Source: Liquidambar formosana (Eukaryota > Streptophyta > Magnoliopsida > Saxifragales > Altingiaceae). Taken from it: a stretch of DNA of 64,000 bases. The notes under the pieces were generated by a model that worked only from the letters and a program-made list of their open reading frames with translations, was not told the DNA's origin and did no database searches. Below are positions 1 through 17,575 of the stretch, piece after piece; the stretch's first letter is position 1; every line of letters begins with the position of its first letter. A program made the translations under genes and the position numbers. Location: NCBI GenBank assembly GCA_039720395.1, contig CM077828.1, forward strand, positions 15,784,264-15,848,263, in the 5' to 3' direction.

Positions 1-400
1 GATACTCATCTTAGATGTTGTGGGAGAAAGGGGAAGATATTGATGGCTAAGAGAGGTGATGTTAGGCCTATTAATTCCCTTTGTTTTATACTATATATAT
101 ATATATATATAAGAAAAATAAAATGCACTTTATAGCCTTTTGTTGGCACATCATGTAGGGTAATTGTACTTTCCTTTTACTTTATTTTATTTTATTTTAT
201 TTTTATTTTTATTTTGCTAAGGAAGGTGTACCTATTAATTAATCATAATATATATAAAAAGCCATTCAGCTATGGCAGGTTAGAGGGGAATAAAAGGGGC
301 AGAAGTCATTTTTCAAAACATTTTTATTTTGAATATGTAATTTCATCTTTGCAAGAAGCTAATTAGGCCCTTGTCACACACCTCCATGCCCAATTTTCGA

Positions 401-540
401 AGTAGTAAAATTCGCTGTAAAATTTATTTCGTAAAGTAATAAAATTTTACTATTTCATTATAAATTTTACTACTGAAGTAGTAAAATTTTACTGTTTTAT
501 GAAGTATTACGTTAGATTATGTCAAGTAGTAAAATTTTAC
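401..540. repeat. Palindrome cluster in unit 1
   Basis: A 140-bp stretch repeats the theme gtagtaaaattttac several times. The core AGTAAAATTTTACT (for example 479-492) is a perfect palindrome, and degenerate copies lie near 401, 436 and 526. No gene is visible here. The function is unknown; it could be the subterminal part of a MITE. Confidence 0.6.
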
Positions 541-1385
541 GATTTTAATTTACTTAACAATTACCTAATCAATATGGATCTTTTTTCGAAAATATCGACG
601 AGTAGATTCCAAAAATATATATATCTATATATATATATATATATATATTTAAATGGATATGTATATTGTAAGTTATAATCTTTTAAAAATTATAATATTA
701 AAAGGCTAAGTTAGTTACATAGGGTGCCCTTACTAACAAAAAAGGGAGTGCCCTTAGTAATAATAAGGGTAAACCAGGCATTTTCAAAAAATGTGTGACT
801 AATTGATAAATAAGTTTAGTCTCTTTGATTAATTGACTTAGAAAAACTCTTACTTGATTAATTACCAATATTTTACAAAAAGGTGGACTAATCGCCAATT
901 TCCCCTTATTTGGTTTATTATTACTTTCCAATGCCTCTACATGTGATGGTTATCTTGTGCAAATTAATAAAAATATTTTGTAAGGAAAATGTATACATAA
1001 ATTAATATAGATATGCAAACTTTTGACTCGACTAATCCTCTAAACAGGATCACATGAATCTGTTAATACATATTCCATTGAACTGAACCAAATCACTCCC
1101 TCCCACGTATAAAATGCACTTTCCCATTTTTTTTATTTTTATTTTTTGGAGAAAGAAAAATTCATTAATAAGAAATAAAATAGGGAACAAGGAAAGAAAA
1201 ATATAAGAAAAGAAAAGAAAATTTGTTTGGCTATAAGATTTCAATATTATTTTTGAAAATATTATATTTATTTATGGGCTATTTGGTTACTGAGAAAATT
1301 TTGGAAGAGAAATATTCTATATTTCACAATTGCTGGTGTTTTTGGTTGTTGAAAAATAGAGGGAAAATTAACATGACAAATATAG

Positions 1386-1431
1386 CAATAGCTCACCCTT
1401 GTGCTATATTTGACACAAGGGTGAGCTATTG
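1386..1431. repeat. 18-bp stem inverted repeat inside MITE-like DNA, unit 1
   Basis: Positions 1386-1403 pair perfectly with 1414-1431 around a 10-nt loop. The surrounding 1330-1810 repeats short phrases such as 'caccactggag' and 'gagatgctctta' together with many 'tagcac' motifs. This vocabulary is typical of short non-autonomous plant transposons (the GAGCATCTCCA type). I could not fix the element's ends. Confidence 0.55.
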
Positions 1432-2449
1432 TTACTTTTAGCACAAGGTTTTAGCACACCACTGGAGTAGCCTAACTTGTGCTAAATGCTATAATATAGT
1501 AATTGCACAGGTTATAGCTTACCACTGGAGATGCTCTTAGTACTATGATGTTAAATGCTATAATTTGGCACAATGTGCTCCGATGGTGCAAATGACACAA
1601 TAAGTAATTTTTTTACACAACCACCATCTCCTCCCTTTTTTAAACCAATTTTGTGCTATTTTAGTTCAAGGTTTGCCAAATATAGCACAAAAGTGAACTA
1701 TTTCTATTTTTTAATACACCCCTTTAGCACACTATTGGAACACCAATAAGGTATGCTATTGTTAAAATATAGTAATAGCACATCTTTTAACACACCATTG
1801 AAGATACTCTTAAGACATATGATAAGAAAACCCAATAAATTTTTAAATCTCAATGTCATAAAATCGAAACGTTTCTTATAAATTACATACATCCAGTAGT
1901 GGAAAGATTTATTGTATTGATATACTTCATTTATGCAAGAAATCAAGGAAGACCCACTCCATTCAATTTTAGAATGAAAATCATAAATAACATTTAATAT
2001 GTACTTATCATATAGCCATGAAATGACATATTTAAATAATATTTTTGGAGAACCTTAAATTATGCTTAATGTGTGCTTTTAAATTTTTTATATATACATG
2101 AAATGATATATTCAAAGAATATACCTTTCTTAAGTCTTTAACACATGATACAAGTAGATAGCAATTATAGTATTACACTCGCAACCAAAAAGAAAAAAAT
2201 AAAAAAGAAATTGTATTACACTTTGTTATTTTTATTTTTATTTTTATTTTTAGATGGCAAAAAGAAGTGGTCCACTTCCTTTTCTTCTTCTTCTTCTTCT
2301 TCTTCATTTTTTTTTCTCTCAACATCTAATTTTTAATTTATGTCAAATCGTTGGCGATACAATAGGTTTTTAGTTTTTTGTTTTTTTAGTTTTTTTTTTT
2401 TTTCTTTTCCTTCTTTTTTTTGGCCAAATGATAGGAGAACACGTATCTA

Positions 2450-3117
2450 CGTTGAGTTGAAATTAAAATTCTGTAAACCTCACACCCTTATTGGGATAGG
2501 ACATGCCATTTGACCACCACTTCAGCCTAGATTGGAATGATGCAGACTAAGATTTACTACTCTATCTACCACTAAATTCCCTTCCCTAAAGATATGAGAA
2601 TAATGGAAAGCCATGGATTTTAGATAGAGTTTGCAATTGTGCCAATCTTACCTTAATCACTAAGGAGGAAAATGCGGAGGATCTAGTAAACAATGAACAA
2701 CTGATTGAGAATCGTATTCTACCCATAACGTTTTCTAGTGGGACCAAGCTTCCTCAATACCAATAATGATTGCTAACAATTCAACATAAAAAGCAGTTTG
2801 CGCACCTATATTGAAAGAAAAAGCACTCTTAACAAATTCTCTATGATTTCAGAAGGGAAAATGCTATGTACTCTTTATGTGCAGTACTAAAATACAGCAC
2901 TTTATGTGGCACTATGTGTATGGACCAAAAACTCCCTTAAATTATTTAACAGATATATTTTTTTGTTGATGTGGGTTGAGTGCTACACAGAGTGCTAGTA
3001 TGAAATGGTGCTTTGTATAGTACTACCCTTTCAGAAAACACTCCACCACAGTAGCTGCCTGAATTACTTTTTGTAAGACCATCTGTAATAAGTTTAATCC
3101 ACGATGGAAGAGGACAA
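2450..3117 (-). pseudogene. LINE RNase H domain fossil, unit 1
   Basis: On the minus strand, 3117 to about 3036 reads WIKLITDG...CGGVF, the opening of a plant LINE RNase H (RVT_3) domain. After a MITE insertion it resumes at about 2846 with NIGAQTAFYVELLAIIIG, then LWVEYDSQ and a run of prolines. The order and spacing match that domain. In-frame stops (for example just before the KTLWVEYDSQ segment) show that it is dead. The reverse transcriptase part upstream was not found. Confidence 0.6.
2855..3028. mobile_element. 174-bp MITE nested in the LINE fossil, unit 1
   Basis: The insert splits the RNase H reading frame. It is flanked by an 8-bp direct repeat TTTCAGAA (2847-2854 and 3029-3036), as expected for a target-site duplication. 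Both ends begin GGG and share a loose CTAT-type inverted repeat. With 8 bp of duplication it is best called hAT-like; the superfamily is uncertain. Confidence 0.6.
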
Positions 3118-4796
3118 TGCCAAGCGACAATACAATGAAGGACCACTACGAAAGAAAAATAAATAAATAAATAAAAGTGATTTAAAGAGTTCAAATGTAT
3201 AACATTTTACAGTGCATTCATAATTTTTATTTTCCATCAAATGGCTACTGATCATGTTGATTTCTTATACAAGGGTTTTTAATCATACAATGGGGATCCC
3301 AATATGCCTGGTAAGGTCATGGTAAGCCCATCATTGTGCAACATGATTGGCATGGTTATAATTTCCCTGCTCCAAAAATGGAAGCTAGTAATGGTCTTAT
3401 GTTATGCCTAAGGTTTGATGATCCCGATTTTCTTTTTCTTTTAATTACTTATTTATTTATTTATTTATAAATGAAATGATCTAGAAGTCATGAAAACCCT
3501 CACAAGATATTTATAGAGATAAAAAAACTACATAGGATCTAAATTCTTATTAATTATTCATAAATAGGAGGAAAGTGTCATTGGGAAATAGGTAAAATTA
3601 AAATGAATGGATTAGGCTAATTAGTTAAGGATAAGATGAAAATTAAAATGATATATTGGATGACTCTAATTAGCATCCTCTAATTGCATACCTCCATAGT
3701 ATTAGATTAGATAAGGACTCGTATAGATTGCCCCATGCATATTCATATTGGATAGAATGGTATTTTTCCTCTTTTTTTATTAATTATTTATTTATTTATT
3801 TATTTTTGTAAGATTAGGATTGTATTGATTGAAATATTGAATAATTTGCATGCCCTTTTTGGGTTTCCACAAAACTTGCAAGTAATCTCCACAATTCCTT
3901 TCATGACCAAATATAGCCCCCACCGAATATTATTTTTTCAAGAGTAAATTACAGATAACTCCCTGAAGTATGAGGGGGGTCAACAAATAACCCCCTTATA
4001 TTTCAATTTTACCAATGTCCCTCTTGGATGTTTTAATTTTTTCTAATGTGCCTCACTGTTATTTACCGTCAGCAAAAAGTGACGGGAAATGGTCACATAT
4101 TATGTATGTACTGCTGTAATTGTAAAAAATACCCCCTCTCTCTCCCAACCCAAACCCCCAACTGATGGGCGGGTGTAGGGCATATAAGTATTTTTAAGTT
4201 TACCGTTAACAATTTTAAAGCAATTAAATCCTCAACTAGAGATGTCAATGGGATGGGATTTTTCGCGGCTCCACCCCACCCCCCGCTCTTATTGGGAAGG
4301 GTTTGGGACACTAGTTAGTGGAGTCAGAGCGGATTTGGGGATTTTTTTAGAAACCTATTAGTGTTCGGGGCAGGGTTGGGTTGTTTTTTAAAAACCCATC
4401 ATGAATCCACCAATTAAGTTTTTACTTTTTATCGAATATACATATATATAATTATTAAAATGTAACTACTTTTTAGTTGTTACGAAATATTTTATTAATC
4501 TTTATTTAGGGTTTTTTAAAGCTTATTTAATTAAAAGTGATTTCATGAATTTAATTAACGAAGTTTGAAAATTTCTCAATATGAATATGGAAAATTAAAA
4601 GGATTATTTCTCACATTTTCTTTAATATCAAATCTAGGTTACTATAAAACAAAGGAACGGTTGTTGTTTCCCTCTGTTACTCAAAGTCGACTAAGAGAGT
4701 TACAGTTTGGGCTTAACATATTTTCTCTATGTTGGAATAGACTTACCTTTATTCTTGTGTTTGAGTCCCACTTTGACTCTCCAACACTCTCCAGTC
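3118..4796. other. Gene-free 5' flank of gene copy 1
   Basis: No coding region is recognised. A phrase beginning 'gtaaattacagataact' near 3953 resembles the terminus of common plant Mutator/hAT-type MITEs, but I found no matching second end. The last 100 bp hold TTTGACT, a possible W-box core for WRKY factors, about 25 bp before the TATA box. The equivalent flanks are about 17576-19239 and 32036-33682. Confidence 0.5.
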
Positions 4797-4803
4797 TATA
4801 AAA
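4797..4803 (+). promoter_or_regulatory. TATA box of beta-glucosidase copy 1
   Basis: TATAAAA lies 82 bp before the ATG at 4879. This predicts transcription start near 4825-4832 and a 5' leader of about 50 nt. The two bases after it (cg) differ from copies 2 and 3 (ag). Confidence 0.7.
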
Positions 4804-4878
4804 CGGCTCGCTCGGTCACTGCTTTTGTACACTCCTTAAAGCCACCTCTCTTTATCTGTGTAATAGTGTAGTTTGAAT

Positions 4879-9929
<5,051 letters not shown>

Positions 9930-12640
9930 GCGGCTGGACCAAGTTTCCTGTCTTATGCCATGGCTGCTTAAACGAGTAATATTAGGCATTACTAGTAGCA
10001 TACAAAAACTATCAGTGTTTTGGAATTAATAAGTTTCCTTATTAATGCTTTTAGTTCTTCCCCTTAATTTTATTTCTTCCGGAAGTGTCATTTTCTTTCT
10101 CGATCTGCAACTGCAAACCATGTGGCTTGAGCAAGTCAGAAAACAACACTATGAAATTGCAGAAGAATGACTTCTAGTGACCACCAAAATGATTTCTTGT
10201 GGCCTATGTGACGCACATTAACTATCTAGGAAACACTGTCCTTCAAAATAGATAGATCGAAACGTATCAACCGTGATGGACAAAAAAGATTGAAACGCAT
10301 CAACCGTGATGGACAGAACTAATCACTTGATCAGTGAGCAAATTGCATTTTGGACTCTTCGGGTAAAGGCCACCCACTGATCAGATACCTAGAAAACGGG
10401 CAAGGGTCCAAATTGATCGCCCAAATTTGAAACCACTCTTTTGAGCATGTTTGAGCAGAAGAGCAGAAATAACACAGATTGGTTCAATTTCAGCCCTTCA
10501 CCCTGGCCTGAATGGCTGCATCATGTATGTCTTCAATTTCAATTAGTTCCTACTGGAACCTATTGGAAAATTAGTTTCCCATGTTGATTCTAACATCAAT
10601 TATCCATTTAACGGTTAGGAAAAGTTCAAGCCAAATGGCACTGTAAAAACCCCATTAATCCTGTCTCTTGCTACACAGACGCACACTCACGCGCAGAGAA
10701 AGGTACTCTGATATAACAATGCCATTAGAAACTTTTGGATAACTATAGTCCAAAAACACAAGAGAGGTACTGCTCTGATGGTATCAATTTCATTCAAACT
10801 TTTGAATGCAACTTTCCCAATAAAGATCAAAAAAGAAAAACAAAAGACTAAACAAAATGCATGTGCTCGCACCCACACACACACAAAAAGGTATTCTGAT
10901 AATATGAATTCCATTCAAGCTTTTGAGTGCCACCTTCCCAGTAAAGACCAAAAAACAAAACTAAACGGTGCACACACACACACACACGAGCCTTGTTTTG
11001 ATTCTTATAATGCAAATTCTACAACGTCAGCTTACTAATTTAACTCTTCTTTTTTGTTGGTAGAGTACTTCTAAAACTATCCCATACCACTAGGCCACAA
11101 GGCTGCACTATCAAGTGTCAACCTACTTACAAAACACTTGCAAGGACTAGGGACTGCCTCATCCGGAGGTATAGACAGATTCTTGCTTTCCATCAAAACC
11201 ACAAGGAGCCCCCAATCAGAACAATAAGTGAAGTTTTCTAAATTAATAACATAGAAACCACATCAGATGGTTAGGACCATATTGGTCTTGCTTTTAGGCT
11301 ATTCTGTTTAATGCTATGTAAAATAGAATGAATAGTTTATAGAAGGAGCAAAAAGATCCCAAAAGACTGGGAAATAATTTATAATCGAAGAGAAAACGAA
11401 AGATTACACTCGAGAAAAGAAATTTAGGATACTCCTCTTCTTAGTTTCTGAACTCTTGGAATTACTTTTCTTCAACTTTTTTCACATTTTTTCTTCTGTC
11501 TTCCATTACTAATATTGTTCGGCTTTGAATCAACGCTCTCTTGGGATTCCAAAGTTGCACAAAAAACGTCTGGCTTTTCAACCTCAGTCACCTCTGAAAC
11601 TTTGTTCAATATTGCTCTATATCAGTGTTGGAGATGTTCTCGAACAATGTCCAAAAATAACCTGCAAAATAAACCAATAAAAACAACCACAAATTGGGTT
11701 AGGCATGCCACTAAAAGCACTTTTTAAAAGACAATTATTTCCCCACTATGCAGGTGGACTCAAGGAAATAATCTCCCTAGGATACAAAAACCACGCTCCC
11801 AATACTATCCTTAGAACTGCACTGCCAAGAACAGTTGCACTACAAATGCCCCCTTATTTGAATACACAAAAAATAATAATAGACACAACAGAAAGAGTGT
11901 GTGAGAATTATAGGAAGGATGTATGAGAAAAAAGACAGGTAGTTATTTTTACGGGCTAAAACATATCTATGCTACTATATAAAGCTAATTCCCTTTGTAG
12001 TTGAACTGCACCTGAAAAATACTAAAATACCCTTATAAGTTAATAAAATTAAGAGACGATTTGGTAAATTTATTAATTTTAAAAAATCCACCGCAACCTG
12101 TTTCCCTTAATTCTCTCCCCAACATACACACATGAGGTTTAAAATACTTGAAAACTAATATAACAGTTTCACTAAAGAAGTGAAAACGTGAAAAGATGTA
12201 TTGCACAGGTATCACGTGTGCTTGATTACTAGTCCTATTTATAATACTCTAAAGGTAGTGAATGTCCTGGTGACTATTGGAATAGCCACAGCGGGTTGAA
12301 TGGTCCCATAACAACAGTCCAATAGCAACGGTTTCAAACCGTAAAGAACAACGGTAAAAATAATTTAACAAGAGAAAGCAACTGTATAGCAGTTACTCTA
12401 TAGAGAGAATCAAGTGTGAAAAACCATAACTTGATTATGGTACATCATCATATAAAATTGTATTTTGAAAAATAATCCCAACAATTCCTCGCCATTTTCA
12501 AAATAAACAAATAAAAATATTAACTCCAAACAATAGTGTGATGCTCTGCCATAGGTGGATTGCCCTTGAACCTATGGTTTGAATCCAATTCATTAGGTTC
12601 TAAGGAAAAGAGGATTAACCCTCGATCTAGTCAATAGAGT
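9930..12640. other. 3' flank of copy 1: short repeats, no gene
   Basis: After the stop come a likely 3' untranslated region and AT-rich DNA. A 28-bp phrase with core 'atcaaccgtgatggaca' occurs twice with a 33-bp period (10255-10315). A roughly 118-bp direct repeat at about 10765-10992 carries CA microsatellites in both copies. I see no coding sequence. Confidence 0.6.
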
Positions 12641-13013
12641 TGTCTGAATCATTTGTTCACATCATACTTGGGCATAAGTGCTAAAGAAAGCTACGCGTTA
12701 TAGGTCATGCGCTTTGTTGTGGTCACGTGTGGGTTTATCCCATATGGAAGATTAGAAGAAAGAAATAACCTTAATATACAAGTAATGTACTCACTACCAA
12801 TAGGCTTAGGCTTTTTGTGTGGGTATGAGTTCCAGACATGTATATTGGGCCTACCATGGTGGATCTTGGATTCTCTTATTTCTTCAACAATTGGTATTAG
12901 AGCCGATGGCTAACAATCATGGTGAAACTCTCTAAGCGGGTGCGTGCTAGTTTGATGGGCTCTTGGGTTAGAGTCACGGTATCGCAATGGTCAGGTGAAC
13001 TACTGGCTGGTCT
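12640..13013 (+). mobile_element. Copia-like LTR 3' end and primer-binding site remnant, unit 1
   Basis: A stretch ending 'tcttcaaca' is followed by TGGTATTAGAGCC (12892-12904), one base from the initiator-methionine tRNA primer-binding site used by plant Copia elements. About 110 bp of leader follow before the Mutator-like insertion. No gag or pol and no second LTR are present. The left edge of the LTR is not defined. Confidence 0.5.
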
Positions 13014-13022
13014 TCTTAGTAA

Positions 13023-13249
13023 GGGAGCGGCTATTGCAACCCCCCAAAGTGATAACTTGCCCTCACCTGATATTCCCACCCCCCAAATATATATACCCAC
13101 CCCTCTAAAAGACTAAAATGCCCTTCTTTTAAATAACCCTCACCCACACCCACCCCATTACCTCCACCCATCCCCTCTCTCGCACCCCTCCCCACCGGCA
13201 ACTCTCTCCAGCACCCCACCCCACCGGCGACGGCAAGCACCGCACCCTT
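13023..13249. mobile_element. Mutator-like element, 5' 227 bp only, unit 1
   Basis: The left terminus GGGAGCGGCTATTGCAACCC follows TCTTAGTAA (13014-13022). The copy stops at 13249, where the next duplicon begins. The truncation is the array junction. Confidence 0.85.
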
Positions 13250-14877
13250 AAGATTAAGATTAAACCGCTAAATGTTAAGGCTGCAACGATCGGAGCTGTT
13301 CATTGGTGAATTAATGAGCTCTCCTCGATTTTAAGAGCTAATATAAATTTCAAGGTTGCCTATATTATTGGATAGAGGACTCTTCTCACAAACAAAAATT
13401 CATGACAAAATACCACGTGATTTGATCATATAAACGGATCAAAGTTAGATGTTCTGTTTAATAGGTTAAATTTTTTATCAACTTCAACCGGCCCGTTTGA
13501 TCAAATCGTAAATTATTTTTTTTTTATAAATTTTTGTATGTGGGACTCTTGAAGAGTTCTCTATCCAGTAGTATAAGTTTTGTCTTGAAATATATACATT
13601 AACTCTTAAAATTGAGAGAGGGCTCATCAATTCATCAATAATAGATGCAAGCTCCTCATGACAGCCTTACGCAAGCTCCCTTTCAGATGACATGTTTGTA
13701 CCATTATGTTATAATGTAATTGCCCTTCCTCTCTTCCTTTATACCTTTCTCTATTTTTTATTTTTTATTTTCAATGATAATCCATTATCATGGAAACAGA
13801 CTCAAAAGTCACAATTGATCTTCTAAAGCCTATTTAGGAATTATAGGAATGAAGTTATTTGTACACGAATTTATTTTTTTCGACATCAAATGCTCGGAAT
13901 AACTTCATGAAATTTTTTTTTTCGACATCCACTGCTTAGACGACATGCAAAAATAGGCCTCCCTTCTATTTTAAATCCCAATTAAGTTATTTGTTGGGGA
14001 TTTGGCCATTAGTCTAAGATATAAGATTTATTTGGCAAATTTTCGAACAACTCTTTTTTTTAACTCAAGTAGTCCATCTGGCACTTATCTGACAAAAATA
14101 CCCCTATGAAGCCCTTTCTATCCAAGCCTACCCGTGAAGTCTATCCTTTCATCGAGCTCATACCACTTTTGGTAACTATTCGACCTTTAACAACCACTTT
14201 TTCCATCTCTGGCGACCCTACCCGATGGGATTTGAGTACTATCCTAGTTCAACCAAATTTCCTAAAGACCATCAGCTTCTTCATCCTTCCACTTCAATCC
14301 GTTAGTTTGAGGGTTGGCTTATGCTTCATGCAGATAGAGAGGCTGTATACCTGTAGTTGGCCCGATGGCCACATGGGGGGTTTTGATGATGCCTCAAAAT
14401 TTAAAATGGCTCAAACAAAAGCCATAGAGGTTTTAGTGGGTTTCGAACTTTTCAGGCAAAGCCATGGGGGTTTGATACTCATCTTAGATGTTGTGGGAGA
14501 AAGGAGAAGATATTGATGGCTAAGAGAGGTGATGTCAGGCCTATTAATTCCCTTTGTTTTATACTATATATATATATATATATATATAAGAAAAATAAAA
14601 TGCACTTTATTGCCTTTTGTTGGCACATCATGTAGGGTAATTGTACTTTCCTTTTACTTTATTTTATTTTATTTTATTTTTATTTTTATTTTGCTAAGGA
14701 AGGTATACCTATTAATTAATCATAATATATATAAAAAGCCATTCAGCTATGGCAGGTTAGAGGAGAATAAAAGGGGCAGAAGTCATTTTTCAAAACATTT
14801 TTATTTTGAATATGTAATTTCATCTTTGCAAGAAGCTAATTAGGCCCTTGTCACACACCTCCATGCCCAATTTTCGA

Positions 14878-15017
14878 AGTAGTAAAATTCGCTGTAAAAT
14901 TTATTTCGTAAAGTAGTAAAATTTTACTATTTCATTATAAATTTTACTACTGAAGTAGTAAAATTTTACTGTTTTATGAAGTATTACGTTAGATTACGTC
15001 AAGTAGTAAAATTTTAC
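14878..15017. repeat. Palindrome cluster in unit 2
   Basis: Same 140-bp cluster as in unit 1, with the same number and order of AGTAAAATTTTACT-like motifs and only isolated base changes. Confidence 0.6.
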
Positions 15018-15852
15018 GATTTTAATTTTTTTAACAATTACCTAATCAATATGGATCTTTTTTCAAAAATATCGACGAGTAGATTCCAAAAATATATATA
15101 TATATATATATATTTTTAAATGGATATGTATATTGTAAGTTATAATCTTTTAAAAATTATAATATTAAAAGGCCAAGTTAGTTACATAAGGTGCCCTTAC
15201 TAACAAAAAAGGGAGTGCCCTTAGTAACAATAAGGGTAAACCAGGCATTTTCAAAAAATGTGTGACTAATTGATAAATAAGTTTAGTCTCTTTGATTAAT
15301 TGACTTAGAAAAACTCTTACTTGATTAATTACCAATATTTTACAAAAAAGTGGACTAATCACCAATTTCCCTTTATTTGGTTTATTATTATTTTCCAATG
15401 CCTCTACATGTGATGGTTATCTTGTGCAAATTAATAAAAATATTTTGTGAGGAAAATGTATACGTAAATTAATATAGATATGCAAACTTTTGACTTGACT
15501 AATCCTCTAAACAGGATAACATGAATCTGTTAATACATATTCCATTGAACTGAACCAAATCACTGCCTCCCATGTATAAAATGCACTTTCCCATTTTTTT
15601 TATTTTTATTTTTTGGAGAAAGCAAAATTCATTAATAAGAAATAAAATAGGGAACAAGGAAAGAAAAATATAAGAAAAGAAAAGAAAATTTGTTTGGCTA
15701 TAAGATTTCAATATTATTTTTGAAAATATTATATTTATTTATGGGCTATTTGGTTACTGAGAAAATTTTGGAAGAGAAATATTCTATTTTTCACAATTGC
15801 TGGTGTTTTTGGTTGTTGAAAAATAGAGGGAAAATTGACATGACAAATATAG

Positions 15853-15898
15853 CAATAGCTCACCCTTGTGCTATATTTGGCACAAGGGTGAGCTATTG
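15853..15898. repeat. Inverted repeat in unit 2 MITE-like DNA
   Basis: Equivalent of 1386-1431, with the 18-bp stem kept; the loop differs by one base. Confidence 0.55.
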
Positions 15899-16879
15899 TT
15901 ACTTTTAGCACAAGGTTTTAGCACACCACTGGAGTAGCCTAACTTGTGCTAAATGCTATAATATAGTAATTGCACAGGTTATAGCTTACCATTGGAGATG
16001 CTCTTCGTACTATGATGTTAAATGCTATAATTTGGCACAATGTGCTCCGATGGTGCAAATGACACAATAAGTAATTTTTTTACACAACCACCATCTCCTC
16101 CCTTTTTTAAACCAATTTTGTGCTATTTTAGTTCAAGGGTTTGCCAAATATAGCACAAAAGTGAACTATTTGTATTTTTTAATACACCCCTTTAGCACAC
16201 TATTGGAACACCAATAAGGTATGCTATTGTTAAAATATAGTCATAGCACATCTTTTAACACACCATTGAAGATACTCTTAAGACATACGATAAGAAAACC
16301 CAATAAATTTTTAAATCTCAATGTCATAAAATCGAAACGTTTCTTATAAATTACATACATCCAGCAGTGGAAAAATTTATTGTATTGATACACTTCATTT
16401 ATGCAAGAAATCAAGGAAGACCCACTTCATTCAATTTTAGAATGAAAATCATAAATAACATTTAATATGTACTTATCATATAGCCATGAAATGACATATT
16501 TAAATAATATTTTTGGAGAACCTTAAATTATGCTTAATGTGTGCTTTTAAATTTTTTATATATACATGAAATGATATATTCAAAGAATATACCTTTCTTA
16601 AGTCTTTAACACATGATACAAGTAGATAGCAATTATAGTATTACACTCGCAACCAAAAAGAAAAAAAAAAAAAAAAAAAAGTATTACACTTTGTTATTTT
16701 TATTTTTATTTTTATTTTTAGATGGCAAAAAGAAGTGGTCCACTTCCTTTTCTTCTTCTTCTTCTTCTTCTTCATTTTTTTTTCTCTCAACATCTAATTT
16801 TTAATTTATGTCAAATCGTTGGCGATACAATAGGTTTTTAGTTTTTAGTTTTTTTTTTTCTTTTCCTTCTTTTTTTTGG

Positions 16880-17575
16880 CCAAATGATAGGAGAACACGT
16901 ATCTACGTAGAGTTGAAATTAAAATTCTGTAAACCTCACACCCTTATTGGGATAGGACATGCCATTTGACCACCACTTCAGCCTAGATCGGAATGATGCA
17001 GACTAAGATTTACTACTCTATCTACCACTAAATTCCCTTCCCTAAAGATATGAGAGTAATGGAAAGCCATGGATTTTAGATAGAGTTTGCAATTATGCCA
17101 ATCTTACCTTAATCACTAAGGAGGAAAATGCGAAGGATCTAGTAAACAATGAACAACTGATTGATAGTCGTATTCTACCCATAACTTTTTCTAGCGGGAC
17201 CAAGCTTCCTCAATACCAATAATGCTTGCTAACAATTCAACATAAAAAGTAGTTTGCGCATCTATATTGAAAGAAAAAGCACTCTTAACAAATTCTCTAT
17301 GATTTCAGAAAGGAAAATGCTATGTACTCTTTATGTGCAGTACTAAAATACAGCACTTTATGTGGCACTATGTGTATGGACCAAAAACTCCCTTAAATTA
17401 TTTAACAGATATATTTTTTTGTTGATGTGGGTTGAGTGCTACACAGAGTGCTGTATGAAATGGTGCTTTGTATAGTACTACCCATTCAGAAAACACTCCA
17501 CCGCAGTAGCTGCCTGAATTACTTTTTGTAAGACCATCTGTAATAAGTTTAATCCACGATGGAAGAGGACAATGC
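16880..17575 (-). pseudogene. LINE RNase H domain fossil, unit 2
   Basis: Duplicate of the unit 1 fossil with the same stops and the same nested MITE. The insertion and the decay therefore predate the array. Confidence 0.58.
17311..17483. mobile_element. Nested MITE, unit 2
   Basis: Copy of the 2855-3028 element. The left duplication TTTCAGAA (17303-17310) is intact; the right one has mutated to ATTCAGAA (17484-17491). Confidence 0.58.

Noticed and set aside
12892..12904. Initiator tRNA-like sequence
   Set aside because: Only about 13 nt matching the tRNA 3' end, with no cloverleaf around it; it is a retrotransposon primer-binding site remnant.
14106..14516. 136-residue open frame before unit 2 (also 28557-28967)
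   Set aside because: It resembles no family I know, lies in intergenic duplicon DNA, and differs freely between units; I see no start context or partner exon.
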